Assembly (NCBI GenBank): GCA_016713585.1
Contig: JADJOV010000027.1
Location: forward strand, 1 to 64,000
DNA length: 64,000 bases
Direction of reading: 5' to 3'
DNA from: Bdellovibrionales bacterium
GTDB taxonomy: Bacteria; Bdellovibrionota; Bdellovibrionia; Bdellovibrionales; Bdellovibrionaceae
Shown here: piece after piece, positions 8,364 to 16,585 of the stretch
Layout: each line of letters starts with the position of its first letter
How positions within the stretch are numbered: the stretch's first letter is position 1
Made by a program: the position numbers and the translations under genes
Notes under the pieces: model-generated
What the model was told of the DNA's origin: nothing
Database searches by the model: none
Seen by the model: the letters and a program-made list of their open reading frames with translations, nothing else

Positions 8364-8855
8364 TTAACAAGCTTCGCCATCACTCGGACAATCATTTTCA
8401 ATCTTAATTTCAGCGTTGCTCTTCGATCGCTCATCAATCCAAAACGACGTATGTTTGTCCCCACCAAATGGGTCTCCAAGCACTCGCCAAATGAAAGGGG
8501 ATTTCTTTTCCGCAGAGATTTCTACTTCTTGGTTTTTGCAATTCTCACAGCCATCGTTGATAACACTCAATTTTATGGTATTTCCATTTTTCGATGAGCT
8601 CTTGACTTTAAATATCAATTCTTCGAACCCGACATTGCCTCGAAGAATCCAGCCGCTCTGGTCTTTCGCAAACACTCGATAGATTTCCTTTCGGCAACAC
8701 TTTCCATGCCGGATTATTGCTTTGTTTTGAACCATTTGAATTGCAACGAACTGTTTTGGAAGTTGATTCATGACCGAGTCAATGCTTTCAGAGCTAAACA
8801 GGTTTTGCATATGAAAAAATACAGATATTAGTACCCCAACAGAAAAGTATCTCAT
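8364..8855 (-). CDS. Hypothetical exported protein
   Basis: 163 residues with an N-terminal hydrophobic stretch (YFSVGVLISVFFHMQNLFSS) that looks like a signal peptide. The mature part holds six cysteines in pairs (GKCCRKE, DGCENCKN, two near the end), which suggests disulphides after export. No known domain is recognised. It is convergent with the NorF-like gene. Confidence 0.6.
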   Translation of the reverse strand: MRYFSVGVLISVFFHMQNLFSSESIDSVMNQLPKQFVAIQMVQNKAIIRHGKCCRKEIYRVFAKDQSGWILRGNVGFEELIFKVKSSSKNGNTIKLSVINDGCENCKNQEVEISAEKKSPFIWRVLGDPFGGDKHTSFWIDERSKSNAEIKIENDCPSDGEAC

Positions 8856-8930
8856 CGAACGATCGTATTCTAGAATCGATGTTCTATCAAGATATCCCCG
8901 ACTTCCATTTGGGCTGAATCTTGATGGTCG

Positions 8931-9506
8931 TCAGGCCGTACTGAATGTGGCCCCATAATCAAAGCCTGGCACCTGAAAACTCAACAAGTTTCGACCCCAT
9001 GGTGATTGGGCATCATTGCGATTTTTCCCCATGTATTTCAGAATATTTTCCCAATCCCGCCCCCAGGCAACAATTCGTGTGTAAGGACGTGCGAGCCAAA
9101 ACTGAAAATGATTTTCCATTTTATCTTTGCCCGATTGAGTGGCTCGCCCGACTCCTCGATTTCGCTGTCCCACATGGCGCGCAATCAATGCTGTGATCGT
9201 GCAAATGAACTTTCGATAGAGGGAGAGTTTCGTCAATACAACAACCAGATGCAAATGGTTACCCACATTGACTAGCTCATAAATTTTCACCCCACATTTT
9301 TTAGCCCAAGCTCGGATGGTTCTATCAACAAAGTTGGCATGTTGTAGCAAGGAGCTTGGACCTATGGCCCACTCGGACTTGAGAACAATATGCACGGGCT
9401 CTTTAGTTGAAAGAGGCCTTGCTTCTTTTGGATGACTGCGCAAAAGGCAACCGCCAAAAAATCTCTGACGTTTTTCAATAAAAGAAAGCTGTGTTGGCTT
9501 GCCCAC
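8931..9506 (-). CDS. REP-associated tyrosine transposase-like (Y1/RAYT) protein
   Basis: Single-strand transposase-related protein of the Y1 HUH superfamily. The HUH signature is NHLHLVV near residue 83, preceded by a KIYELVNVGNHLHL strand, and the N-terminal RPLSTKEPVHIVLKS is typical of the transposase_17/RAYT group in delta-type bacteria. The length of 191 residues is full-size. The catalytic Tyr cannot be fixed by eye; candidates are in LSLYRKF and RPYTRIV. RAYTs are usually single-copy, domesticated enzymes linked to REP hairpins. No clear REP repeat flanks this copy, though a transposase fragment lies just beyond it. Confidence 0.85.
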   Translation of the reverse strand: MGKPTQLSFIEKRQRFFGGCLLRSHPKEARPLSTKEPVHIVLKSEWAIGPSSLLQHANFVDRTIRAWAKKCGVKIYELVNVGNHLHLVVVLTKLSLYRKFICTITALIARHVGQRNRGVGRATQSGKDKMENHFQFWLARPYTRIVAWGRDWENILKYMGKNRNDAQSPWGRNLLSFQVPGFDYGATFSTA

Positions 9507-9568
9507 ATTCCCTCATCATGTTCAAGTAGCGATATCATTTTTTAATCGATTCAAGGATTTTTTGCAAC

Positions 9569-9718
9569 ATGAAAATACTAAAATTTACCTCTCAACTTTT
9601 ACCGAATTGGTTGTCTGAGTTGGATCAGATCCCCGATGGCCGCCTCCAAAGTCGCTGCAAATACAGCATGAAGGAAACCCTCTTCTCTGGGATAAGGACT
9701 CGTGCCAAAATAAAGTAG
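9569..9718 (+). pseudogene. N-terminal fragment of a transposase
   Basis: A 49-codon reading frame from ATG 9569. The segment LSELDQIPDGRL then KYSMKETLFSGI resembles the N-terminus of DDE transposases (the pattern I-x-D-x-R ... Y-S-x-x-x-x-L-M-S-G). It then breaks down into a stop, and nothing downstream continues the protein. It lies next to the RAYT gene and a truncated secreted-protein gene. The assignment is by pattern only. Confidence 0.4.
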
Positions 9719-9776
9719 ACATTTTCCTTGGTCTTTTAAATCATCCCTTCGTTGTTCGTCGGCGCTGTAGCTCTGA

Positions 9777-10019
9777 CGGATCGAATATACAGAGGCGGGC
9801 GTTCTGGCCAATTCTGGCAGCAGTTCTGTTTGGACTGGCACTAACGCCTACGGATTTGGTGCCAGTAGTGATCCTTGTATGTCTTGGACGATGGACACTA
9901 GTATTGGTAATAATGCTTATGTGGGCAATCGTTCCAGCTCCTTAAGTCAATGGGTTAGTTCGGTATCGGTAAACTGCCACTATAGCCATGCATATAGCCT
10001 ATATTGCATCGAACAGTAG
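9777..10019 (+). pseudogene. 5'-truncated DUF1554-type secreted protein
   Basis: An open frame of 80 codons without a start, beginning after a TGA at 9774. The translation SSSVWTGTNAYGFG, DPCMSWT and a C-terminal SLYCIEQ is the characteristic end of DUF1554 proteins (a lectin-like fold with paired cysteines, common in Leptospira and Bdellovibrio-type bacteria). The N-terminal part is missing and is replaced by the transposase fragment, so this is the stump left by an insertion or deletion. Confidence 0.65.
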
Positions 10020-10220
10020 GTGTGACCTCAGGTGAGTTGGCTTGGTTTTTCCTAAAGGAAGCGAGTAAAAGGAGCGCCTGGACAGCGATCGAATCCGTTA
10101 TCTAGCTCGGACGGGGACCTAGACCAATAACCCAGGTCAATTCAACATAATTGGCTCAATTTAGAACAGTCTCGATAAATTCTTTTTATTCCTGATAGGT
10201 TTGTTATTACAATTAAAAGG

Positions 10221-10760
10221 ATGGGGATTCTCACTTCTGCAATAATTTTTGCAATCAATTCTGCAACCAGACCGATCGCTAACTCAGCTTCGTGGGCGCT
10301 TGTTTTAATGATATTCACCTTGGGCTGTGGGGGGAATCAAGAGAGCAGCTTTTTGTCTGAGGCTACCACGAGTGGAACCTGTTCCTCAAGTGGGTGCGCG
10401 GTCACAGATTCAGCCCCCTATCTCACTGTCAAACGAAGCTCGACCTACTACGTAAAAAAAATGGAACGGGAAATTGAGATCAACGGGGAGTGCTATGTCG
10501 GACCAGACGCGGTTTCTAATTCGATTGAACTCTCGATAGACCCGGCTGTTTCTGCCTCTGTCCGTGGGATCAACGTCGGTGATCCTGGGGATTCGGGAGT
10601 CCACTGTAGCCTCGGGAAGTTTAGTTTTATTATGATTATTGATGCACTTTCGGTGGGCCTCTATAAGCTCTCGGGTAACCTCAATATGTTTAAGGCAGAT
10701 GGTTCTACAATTCCAAGTAAGACCGCCAATTTTACAATCAACGTTAGCGTTTCAAATTAA
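10221..10760 (+). CDS. Putative lipoprotein
   Basis: 179 residues. The N-terminus is hydrophobic and ends with a lipobox-like TLGC (Cys near residue 36), followed by Gly-Gly-Asn and a Ser/Thr-rich linker, so the protein is probably lipidated. Four further cysteines in the body could pair. The rest is beta-rich and ends with SKTANFTINVSVS, which resembles an Ig-like strand pattern. Family unknown. It overlaps the end of the convergent gene by 17 bases. Confidence 0.6.
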   Translation: MGILTSAIIFAINSATRPIANSASWALVLMIFTLGCGGNQESSFLSEATTSGTCSSSGCAVTDSAPYLTVKRSSTYYVKKMEREIEINGECYVGPDAVSNSIELSIDPAVSASVRGINVGDPGDSGVHCSLGKFSFIMIIDALSVGLYKLSGNLNMFKADGSTIPSKTANFTINVSVSN

Positions 10761-11685
10761 AACTATTTAAAATATGATCTCGTTCCGAAATTTCAATCGC
10801 TTGTGTCATAATCAGACCCTTCATCGCCTGATTTCTGAGGGCCGAAGGTTTCTTTTCAAAAGGGAAAAGGGCTGTCTGATCGAGTGTTTTTGTTGTGACA
10901 CCGAAAGGCTGTTCTCCGAGCTCAAGACTTAGATGGTCAGAGGAAAAGAGATTCTTTAAGAGGGCTATCGAAGTGGTTTGGCGGGGTGTTCTTCGTGGAA
11001 TAACCACATCAAAAAGAAAAAGACTCTTGGGCCAGGCTTCCGGTGATTTGACTAGCCCATAGTCCTCTCGACAAAAATAGTTAACTTCTTTAAGCTGGTT
11101 ATCCGAAATTTCATCGGCCTCCTCCAGTAATGATTGAACCCGAAGCTCAACCTGTGGTTGAGGGCGAGGGATTTTCTTAAGGACTTGGTAAAGATGATCC
11201 TCCTCCTCAATAAGGGCGATTGACGAAATGTCTTTTAAATTTGTATTCACTTTGGTCACGAATAAGGTGGGAATCCATGCCCAAGGAAAAATTTGAGACT
11301 TCAGAGAGGGGAAATCTGGATGTAATATTTTTTGGAAGAAACTCTTTAGCCCTGCGAGCTGTAAGAGTAACCCTTGGCGACTAAGACTTTCGCTCCACAA
11401 TCTTGGCAAGACAAACATAGAATAGCCAGATTGGGATACGCTACGAGCCAAAAAGTCATTGTAAGAGTTAGATACATCGAGTTGAATTTTCGTATGGGTT
11501 CGTTGCTCGAGATCATCGACCAAAAACTCAGGAAACAGCTTATCTGAATACACCAGGACTTTGACCTCTTCAGGGTGATTCCAAAAAAAACTTAATCTAG
11601 TCTCTGGTAAAATTCCTCGAAGATACCCTGCGCTGAGGCAGGTCACAAAAAATAAAAACCAGAGTGTTGTTTCTCTCCTGAGCAT
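10744..11685 (-). CDS. Periplasmic-binding-protein-like membrane-anchored protein
   Basis: 313 residues with an N-terminal hydrophobic anchor (TLWFLFFVTCLSAGYL). The segment VKVLVYSDKLFPEFLVDDLEQ, then a second strand and YSMFVLPRLWSESLSRQGLL, follows the layout of type 2 solute-binding proteins of the PotD/spermidine kind. The family resemblance is weak and ligand residues cannot be named. It starts only five bases after the nrdB stop, so the two are probably one transcript, an odd pairing with no transporter genes nearby. Confidence 0.5.
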   Translation of the reverse strand: MLRRETTLWFLFFVTCLSAGYLRGILPETRLSFFWNHPEEVKVLVYSDKLFPEFLVDDLEQRTHTKIQLDVSNSYNDFLARSVSQSGYSMFVLPRLWSESLSRQGLLLQLAGLKSFFQKILHPDFPSLKSQIFPWAWIPTLFVTKVNTNLKDISSIALIEEEDHLYQVLKKIPRPQPQVELRVQSLLEEADEISDNQLKEVNYFCREDYGLVKSPEAWPKSLFLFDVVIPRRTPRQTTSIALLKNLFSSDHLSLELGEQPFGVTTKTLDQTALFPFEKKPSALRNQAMKGLIMTQAIEISERDHILNSFNLKR

Positions 11686-11690
11686 AATGG

Positions 11691-12689
11691 TTACAAGGTT
11701 TCATCAGAGAAATAGAGTTCATTGCGTGGGACTTTGTCTGAGAAGTCTCTTCCGATGGAAAAAGTTGGATATTCTTGATGCTTTGGCCAGTCCATAAAAT
11801 AAAAAGGATTCTTCACATGATATCGAACTGGCATACCCAGGGCATCGAGTTTTTGATCGGCCACAAATTCCAAATACTGACGAACATTTTGCAATGCAAG
11901 GCCGGAAATTTCTTCTTCAAAAATCTCTTCAGCGAACTCCATTTCACATTCAATCGCATCTTCAATCATTTGAACAACCAATTCGTTGAGAGATTGTGAA
12001 AACAAAGAAGGATCTTTTTTTCGAATGGTTTCAATAAGGTCTAAAGAAAAGTTAAAGTGCTGACGTTCATCGTGAAGAATTCGTTGGGTTCCAATGGCAA
12101 GGCCAGGGAGTAAATCTTTTGAATGTAAAAAACAAATATAGGCAAAGGCTCCAGAAAAAAATATTCCTTCAACGCAAGTTGAAAAACCGATCAAATTGAG
12201 CAGAAATTTTTTGCGATCTTCATGGGTGTTTAGATTTTTGAGATCTTTGATCGAGTTGGACCACTTCAAACAAAACTGTGTCTTTATGCTTATAGAGGGA
12301 ATTTTGCCGACCAGGGCAAGGATCTTCGCCTGTCTTTCTGGCTGGGGAAGATATGCATCCAAAAGAGTTAAGTAAAATTGAATATGAAGACTTTCTTCAA
12401 AAAGTTGCCGACTCAAATAAAGCTTGGCTTCTGGACAATTGAGATGCCTGTAGAGATCTTCAACCAAATGCCCCGCGACCATCTGCTTCCCATGGGTGAA
12501 AAAAACCAATACGATTTCGAGTCCGCGACGCTCATGAATTGTTATTTTAGAGTCCAGATCAATAAGGTCTGTCGAAAGATCAATATCATCTAATGTCCAA
12601 GTATTTTTAATCGCGTCTTTGAATCTTTTATAAAAGGGTGGGTATTTCAAAGGCCTAAGGGTCAAATTTAATCCAGGTTCTAAGAGCAT
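11691..12689 (-). CDS. nrdB: Class I ribonucleotide reductase beta subunit, atypical metal ligand
   Basis: Radical-generating R2 subunit. Aligning by spacing to the mammalian R2 family, the carboxylate and histidine ligands are present as Glu99/His102 (EESLHIQFY), Glu174 (CVEGIFFSG) and Glu208/His211 (HDERQH), and the radical tyrosine position is Tyr106. The first ligand, Asp in human R2 (FFAASDG), is Lys68 here (FFTHGKQ); spacing from this site to Glu99, His102 and Tyr106 is identical to the human protein. The length of 332 is normal. No nrdA is in the window. It may use another cofactor arrangement, or be inactive. Confidence 0.88.
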   Translation of the reverse strand: MLLEPGLNLTLRPLKYPPFYKRFKDAIKNTWTLDDIDLSTDLIDLDSKITIHERRGLEIVLVFFTHGKQMVAGHLVEDLYRHLNCPEAKLYLSRQLFEESLHIQFYLTLLDAYLPQPERQAKILALVGKIPSISIKTQFCLKWSNSIKDLKNLNTHEDRKKFLLNLIGFSTCVEGIFFSGAFAYICFLHSKDLLPGLAIGTQRILHDERQHFNFSLDLIETIRKKDPSLFSQSLNELVVQMIEDAIECEMEFAEEIFEEEISGLALQNVRQYLEFVADQKLDALGMPVRYHVKNPFYFMDWPKHQEYPTFSIGRDFSDKVPRNELYFSDETL

Positions 12690-12778
12690 GCTATTTTTTC
12701 CTAGGTATCAATTGTAACATAATAGTTTTTAAGAAAAACATCAAAAACTTCCATAAAAAGACTGAAGAAATTAGAAGG

Positions 12779-13711
12779 TTAGGTCAAGCTCTTACTTTGA
12801 TAACTCTGACGTTCCCGTAGAAAATCAATTAAAAATTGATGAGTGCCCATTTTATCAGCTGTCCAAGCCGGAGCTACAAGTTCATTCCACCTTGAGGAAT
12901 AGGCGGCCAGTCTTTGCACAAAAATATCAGGTCTTATATTCTCAAGAAAAAGTTGAACTCGCTGCGCATAAAGCTCCCGTTCAATCGGAAGGAACTGTCC
13001 GTCTTGAAAAAGGCCTTCGAGAGGTGTTTCTCGAAGGACGTGCAAATTGTGAAGTTTTACATTTCGAATAGGAAGGCTGTTGACCAACTTTGCCGTCAGT
13101 AAAATATCGGCGTCAGTCTCCCCGGGCTGACCAAACATAAGATGAACTCCCAAATCAACTGAAGTAGTTGATGAAATTTTAAGCAAGGCTTTCCAAGAAT
13201 CCAGGGAAGAATGCCCTCGGCGCATAAACTCCAATTGATCGTCAAAAAAGCTTTGGACTCCAAGTTCTACAGCGACAAAGGTCTTTTGATGGTATTCTTG
13301 CCAAAGGTCCAAAACTCCTTGGGATAAACAGTCAGGACGGGTTCCAACAACAAAGCCAACGACATCAGGAAATTCCAAAGCTGTCTCGAAATTTTCGCGA
13401 AGTTGCGAAATCTTAGTAAAAGTGTTGGTGTAGGCCTGAAAGTAAACTAGAAACTTTTCAGCTTTATACTTTTTGCGAATTATTTCCTGATACCTCGTGA
13501 TTTGATCACGGAGGTTCATGACCGAGCTCTCGGCGTTTGCTGCTGAGCCCCAAACATCGCAAAACACACAAGTTTGCATTCCTTTAAAGCCCTTTCGATT
13601 CGGACAACTATCAACAACTGTGACAGGTATTTTATAGATCTTGGCTCCGAATTTCTGTCGGTAAAAATTCGAGATCGGGTTGTAGGGCAGTCCGTTCCAT
13701 CCAATTTCCAT
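12779..13711 (-). CDS. Radical SAM protein of the YhcC/TIGR01212 family
   Basis: 310 residues. The iron-sulphur cluster cysteines are Cys36, Cys48 and Cys51 (DSCPNRKG ... TCVFC), a spacing typical of the YhcC-like group that also overlaps the Elp3-like radical SAM fold. YFQAYTNTF and GVQSFFDDQLEFMRRGHS are other family hallmarks. Family members are suspected RNA- or translation-related enzymes, but the reaction is not established. It is transcribed divergently from the MnmC-like methyltransferase with a very short gap. Confidence 0.88.
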   Translation of the reverse strand: MEIGWNGLPYNPISNFYRQKFGAKIYKIPVTVVDSCPNRKGFKGMQTCVFCDVWGSAANAESSVMNLRDQITRYQEIIRKKYKAEKFLVYFQAYTNTFTKISQLRENFETALEFPDVVGFVVGTRPDCLSQGVLDLWQEYHQKTFVAVELGVQSFFDDQLEFMRRGHSSLDSWKALLKISSTTSVDLGVHLMFGQPGETDADILLTAKLVNSLPIRNVKLHNLHVLRETPLEGLFQDGQFLPIERELYAQRVQLFLENIRPDIFVQRLAAYSSRWNELVAPAWTADKMGTHQFLIDFLRERQSYQSKSLT

Positions 13712-13752
13712 AGGCGTTGACTTTTAGCCTAGTTCTAGCCCAAAACCAAGGG

Positions 13753-14556
13753 ATGGAATCTATGACGTGGAAGGATTTCGGCTTTTGCGAAGAAACCACC
13801 GGCGATGGTTCTCCAACCCTCAGGCTTTTGCAGACAAGTGTTGGAGATAAACCTCCTGAGTCGATGCATCATTCTGGTGGAGCCGCAGCTGAAACAGAAC
13901 AAATTTATGGTCCAATTGGGAAGCTGATCTTCAGGCAAGACTTTTGTCGGCAGGGCTTCTCGTGCCGTTTTTTGAGTGTTGGACTAGGTCTTGGCTATGT
14001 TGAAATGATGCTGGCTCGCGAATCCCTTTCCGCACCGAATTCGACGCTGGAGTTGCTTTTGAGTTTTGAATCTCAGCCCGATTTGCGCAGGCTTTTTCTA
14101 GATTGGGTTTTCGATCGTAGAATTCCCCAGCCCTGTCAAATGACTTATGATCGGGTTTCCCATTACGTTCTTAAAGAAACACCCTTGACTATGGCTCAAA
14201 TCAAAAAACAACTTCAGTCTTGGTTCTCTTTAAAACAATGGCATCTTGACGGAAAACTTGAAGCGAAACTTGAAGAGGCAAGGGAACACTGGCAAGCGAG
14301 ATTTTCTGGAATATTCTATGATGCGTTTAGTGCCAAAACAAATGAAGGTTTATGGTCAGAGGTATTTTTGGTTGAGTTTTTAGAGACCTTTGCAGATGAG
14401 TTTTGTTTACTGTCGACCTATGCTTGTCTTGGGAATTTGAAGAGAGCTTTGAATAAACAAAATTTCAAAATGATCAGGAGGAAGGGCTTTTGTGGGAAGC
14501 GCAATTCAACGTTTGCTTATCGAGGTATTCCTCAATCACCTCTTGATGAAGTCTAA
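13753..14556 (+). CDS. MnmC-like SAM-dependent methyltransferase (DUF752)
   Basis: Related to the methyltransferase half of MnmC, which finishes the mnm5 modification at the tRNA wobble uridine. Motifs: HSGGAAAETEQIY near the N-terminus, FLSVGLGLGY for SAM binding, YDAFSAKTNEGLW (the DAFSP-x-x-NP-like active-site stretch), and a C-terminal LSTYACLGNLKRAL ... GFCGKRNSTFA. There is no fused FAD oxidase domain, so only methylation is expected. The ATG at 13753 is chosen; the ATG at 13762 has a slightly better spaced purine-rich stretch and is an alternative. The stop overlaps the convergent PilZ gene by four bases. Confidence 0.82.
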   Translation: MESMTWKDFGFCEETTGDGSPTLRLLQTSVGDKPPESMHHSGGAAAETEQIYGPIGKLIFRQDFCRQGFSCRFLSVGLGLGYVEMMLARESLSAPNSTLELLLSFESQPDLRRLFLDWVFDRRIPQPCQMTYDRVSHYVLKETPLTMAQIKKQLQSWFSLKQWHLDGKLEAKLEEAREHWQARFSGIFYDAFSAKTNEGLWSEVFLVEFLETFADEFCLLSTYACLGNLKRALNKQNFKMIRRKGFCGKRNSTFAYRGIPQSPLDEV

Positions 14557-15230
14557 TTTTCTTCAAATTTATGTACGTATTCTATGATAATGGATTGAGC
14601 TTCCATTGGGAGGGATACAAAGGTCAGACCCACATTCCCGTCTTGACCGACAAAAACAACTTCGCAAAAGCAATTGATTTCGATAAGCAAATTAGGGCTG
14701 GAAAGAACTCCTTTAAGGCTATCACCTATGGCAAATAAATCACAATCAGCTAGTCCCATGCCACCTTCAGAGAGCGTGTAGACTGTGCATTTAAAGGGCC
14801 CGGCAGGTCCTTCGCCAGTGTAGGTTCCCATGACAGGTACACGAGAATGATTTCGCCGTGATAGTCCTAGCGGGTCGGCGACTTCCGGAACCGTGTAAAC
14901 AACTCGCCAGCCAGGCTTCTTTGACGACCAGAGTTCAAGATCCTGCAGTTCTGGATAAGTCTTTAGCTCTAAGATCATGCTTTCAAGATCTGAGCCTTGA
15001 CTCTCAACACCGTTAAGTCGGTACTTCCAGACATGGTCAGAAACCTTTTTTTCAAGGGTCTTTAGGTTTAGGAGTTTTTCTTTCCAGGCTGGAACTGTGA
15101 TCCATTCGGGAAAGCCTCGACCCCAGATCAAGGCTGTTGGTTGGTTCAAGATATTCTTTTCAAGATCTTTAGTTGTCAGCGGCCCTGTGACATGGCTGTT
15201 AATATTGAGAAACCACTTTTTATTTGTCAT
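14553..15230 (-). CDS. GYF_2-PilZ domain protein
   Basis: 225 residues in two domains. The N-terminal part (WFLNINSHVTGPLTTKDLE ... WGRGFPEWITVPAW) is a GYF_2-like domain. The C-terminal part is PilZ, the cyclic-di-GMP receptor, with the Arg-x-x-x-Arg pair in RRNHSRVPV and the D/N-x-S-x-x-G-like motif as YTLSEGGMGL. Such fusions are frequent in Bdellovibrio relatives, where c-di-GMP controls motility and predatory switching; that role here is inference. No signal peptide. Confidence 0.8.
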   Translation of the reverse strand: MTNKKWFLNINSHVTGPLTTKDLEKNILNQPTALIWGRGFPEWITVPAWKEKLLNLKTLEKKVSDHVWKYRLNGVESQGSDLESMILELKTYPELQDLELWSSKKPGWRVVYTVPEVADPLGLSRRNHSRVPVMGTYTGEGPAGPFKCTVYTLSEGGMGLADCDLFAIGDSLKGVLSSPNLLIEINCFCEVVFVGQDGNVGLTFVSLPMEAQSIIIEYVHKFEEN

Positions 15231-15308
15231 TTATTTCATATTAAACAAGACTAGGTGGCAAATTGTCAAATTGTTGCTCAGCTGATTGAGCCAAAGAGAG
15301 AAGGAAAT

Positions 15309-15893
15309 ATGAAATTGATTTTCAGCGGCACTGATCGACCTGGATCCAACTCCTTAAAAGTCTCTAAAATTATTCAAGAGATATATTCCAATCTTGGTGA
15401 AGTCGTTAAAATAGTAGATCTGGCTGAACTGAAGCTTATAAAAACCATGGAGCAATCTCGTTATGGCGAGGCTCTACCGACTGAAATTCAGGAGACCTTG
15501 GCCCTTATAAATCAGGCTGAGGGTTTGATCATTGTTTGTCCTGAGTATAATGGCTCAATGCCAGGTATTCTTAAGTGGTTTATTGATCATTTCAAATATC
15601 CCGATGCTTTTGAATACAGGCCAGTTTGTTTTATAGGGCTTGGTGGCATGTTCGGTGGCCTGAGGGCCGTTGAACATCTCCAACAGGTGTTTGGCTATCG
15701 AAATTCATTTATTTTTCCAGAAAGGATTTTTCTCATTAATATTTTTAGGACGATGAAAGACGGGGAGCTAACAGATCTTTTTTCTTTGGATCTTTTAAAA
15801 AAACAGGCCGCCGGATTTCAAAAGTTCTGTTTAGCTCTTCAGAGCCAAAAGCTCGATGCGAAATCACTCCTGGATTCGAGGCTGACCAAGTAG
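15309..15893 (+). CDS. NADPH-dependent FMN reductase family protein
   Basis: 194 residues, flavodoxin-like. The phosphate-binding loop is SGTDRPGSNSLK at the N-terminus and the flavin-contact PEYNGSMPGILKWFIDH sits near residue 85, both typical of the NADPH-dependent FMN/chromate reductase family. The ATG at 15309 is chosen for its GAAGGA site; an upstream in-frame ATG lacks one. It likely reduces flavins or quinones. It overlaps the end of the convergent gene by 30 bases. Confidence 0.87.
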   Translation: MKLIFSGTDRPGSNSLKVSKIIQEIYSNLGEVVKIVDLAELKLIKTMEQSRYGEALPTEIQETLALINQAEGLIIVCPEYNGSMPGILKWFIDHFKYPDAFEYRPVCFIGLGGMFGGLRAVEHLQQVFGYRNSFIFPERIFLINIFRTMKDGELTDLFSLDLLKKQAAGFQKFCLALQSQKLDAKSLLDSRLTK

Positions 15894-16574
15894 CTTCTTG
15901 AGTGCCGCCTGGTCCTGATCTGCTGGCGGTGGGATTCTGGGTGAGAGACTTTGATCAAGAGACAGCAAACCTCGTTGAGATCGATCGACGACCAAGGGGA
16001 TTTGAGATTTCGCAATATTGAGTCCTAATTCACGACGTGAAAGTTCAAGATAATCAGGTCGAATCATGTTTTCGGCTGCCTGGGCACGAAAAATGGATTC
16101 GAATTCAGTGGCTCGAACATTCTCAGATTCGAGCACGGGCGACCTGGCAATTTCTCCTAAATCAGAAATGGCTTCTTCTTTAGGAGACAATCCCAGTAGA
16201 AAAATGGCCAATCCTCGGTCATCACCATTGAGAGCAGGATTTAAAGCCTTAACCTTGAGCTTTGTTAATTCATCGCGAGCTAAAAGTTGGGCCCAGTCCC
16301 GCAGCCGCCGGAATGAGCCCTCGGGATTTGGATCGACTTGTCCAACCCGAGCACTTTCCATTTTAAATTTTTCTTCAAATGAAGCAGGTTTATTTGTTCT
16401 CACTGGATTGCTTTCAGATTCCAAGGCTAAAGAGCCACTATTTGGCGATGGAGCCTGATTGTCTTTAACTGGGTGGTTCGCTCCCGAATCCTTGAACGGC
16501 CAGTAGGTCATTTGCAAGACCGCCCAGCCCAAACCCAATACGACAAAGCCGAAAAGCCACCGAGATTTTTTCAA
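15864..16574 (-). CDS. Hypothetical membrane-anchored periplasmic protein
   Basis: 236 residues from a TTG start with GGAG eight bases upstream. An N-terminal transmembrane helix (WLFGFVVLGLGWAVLQM) is followed by a low-complexity Pro/Ser/Asn linker and then an alpha-helical region resembling HEAT-like repeats (LAIFLLGLSPKEEAISDLGEIA). Family unknown. It starts 11 bases after the stop of the metzincin-like gene and is probably co-transcribed with it, so it may be a partner or chaperone of that exported protein. Confidence 0.6.
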   Translation of the reverse strand: MKKSRWLFGFVVLGLGWAVLQMTYWPFKDSGANHPVKDNQAPSPNSGSLALESESNPVRTNKPASFEEKFKMESARVGQVDPNPEGSFRRLRDWAQLLARDELTKLKVKALNPALNGDDRGLAIFLLGLSPKEEAISDLGEIARSPVLESENVRATEFESIFRAQAAENMIRPDYLELSRRELGLNIAKSQIPLVVDRSQRGLLSLDQSLSPRIPPPADQDQAALKKLLGQPRIQE

Positions 16575-16585
16575 TCCAGGATCTC

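Noticed and set aside
9599..9841. Minus-strand 80-codon frame
   Set aside because: It is antisense to the transposase fragment and the DUF1554 remnant, with no ribosome site and no family likeness.
13717..13752. TTG start of the MnmC-like gene at 13717
   Set aside because: No ribosome site, and the extra residues fall in the divergent promoter region.
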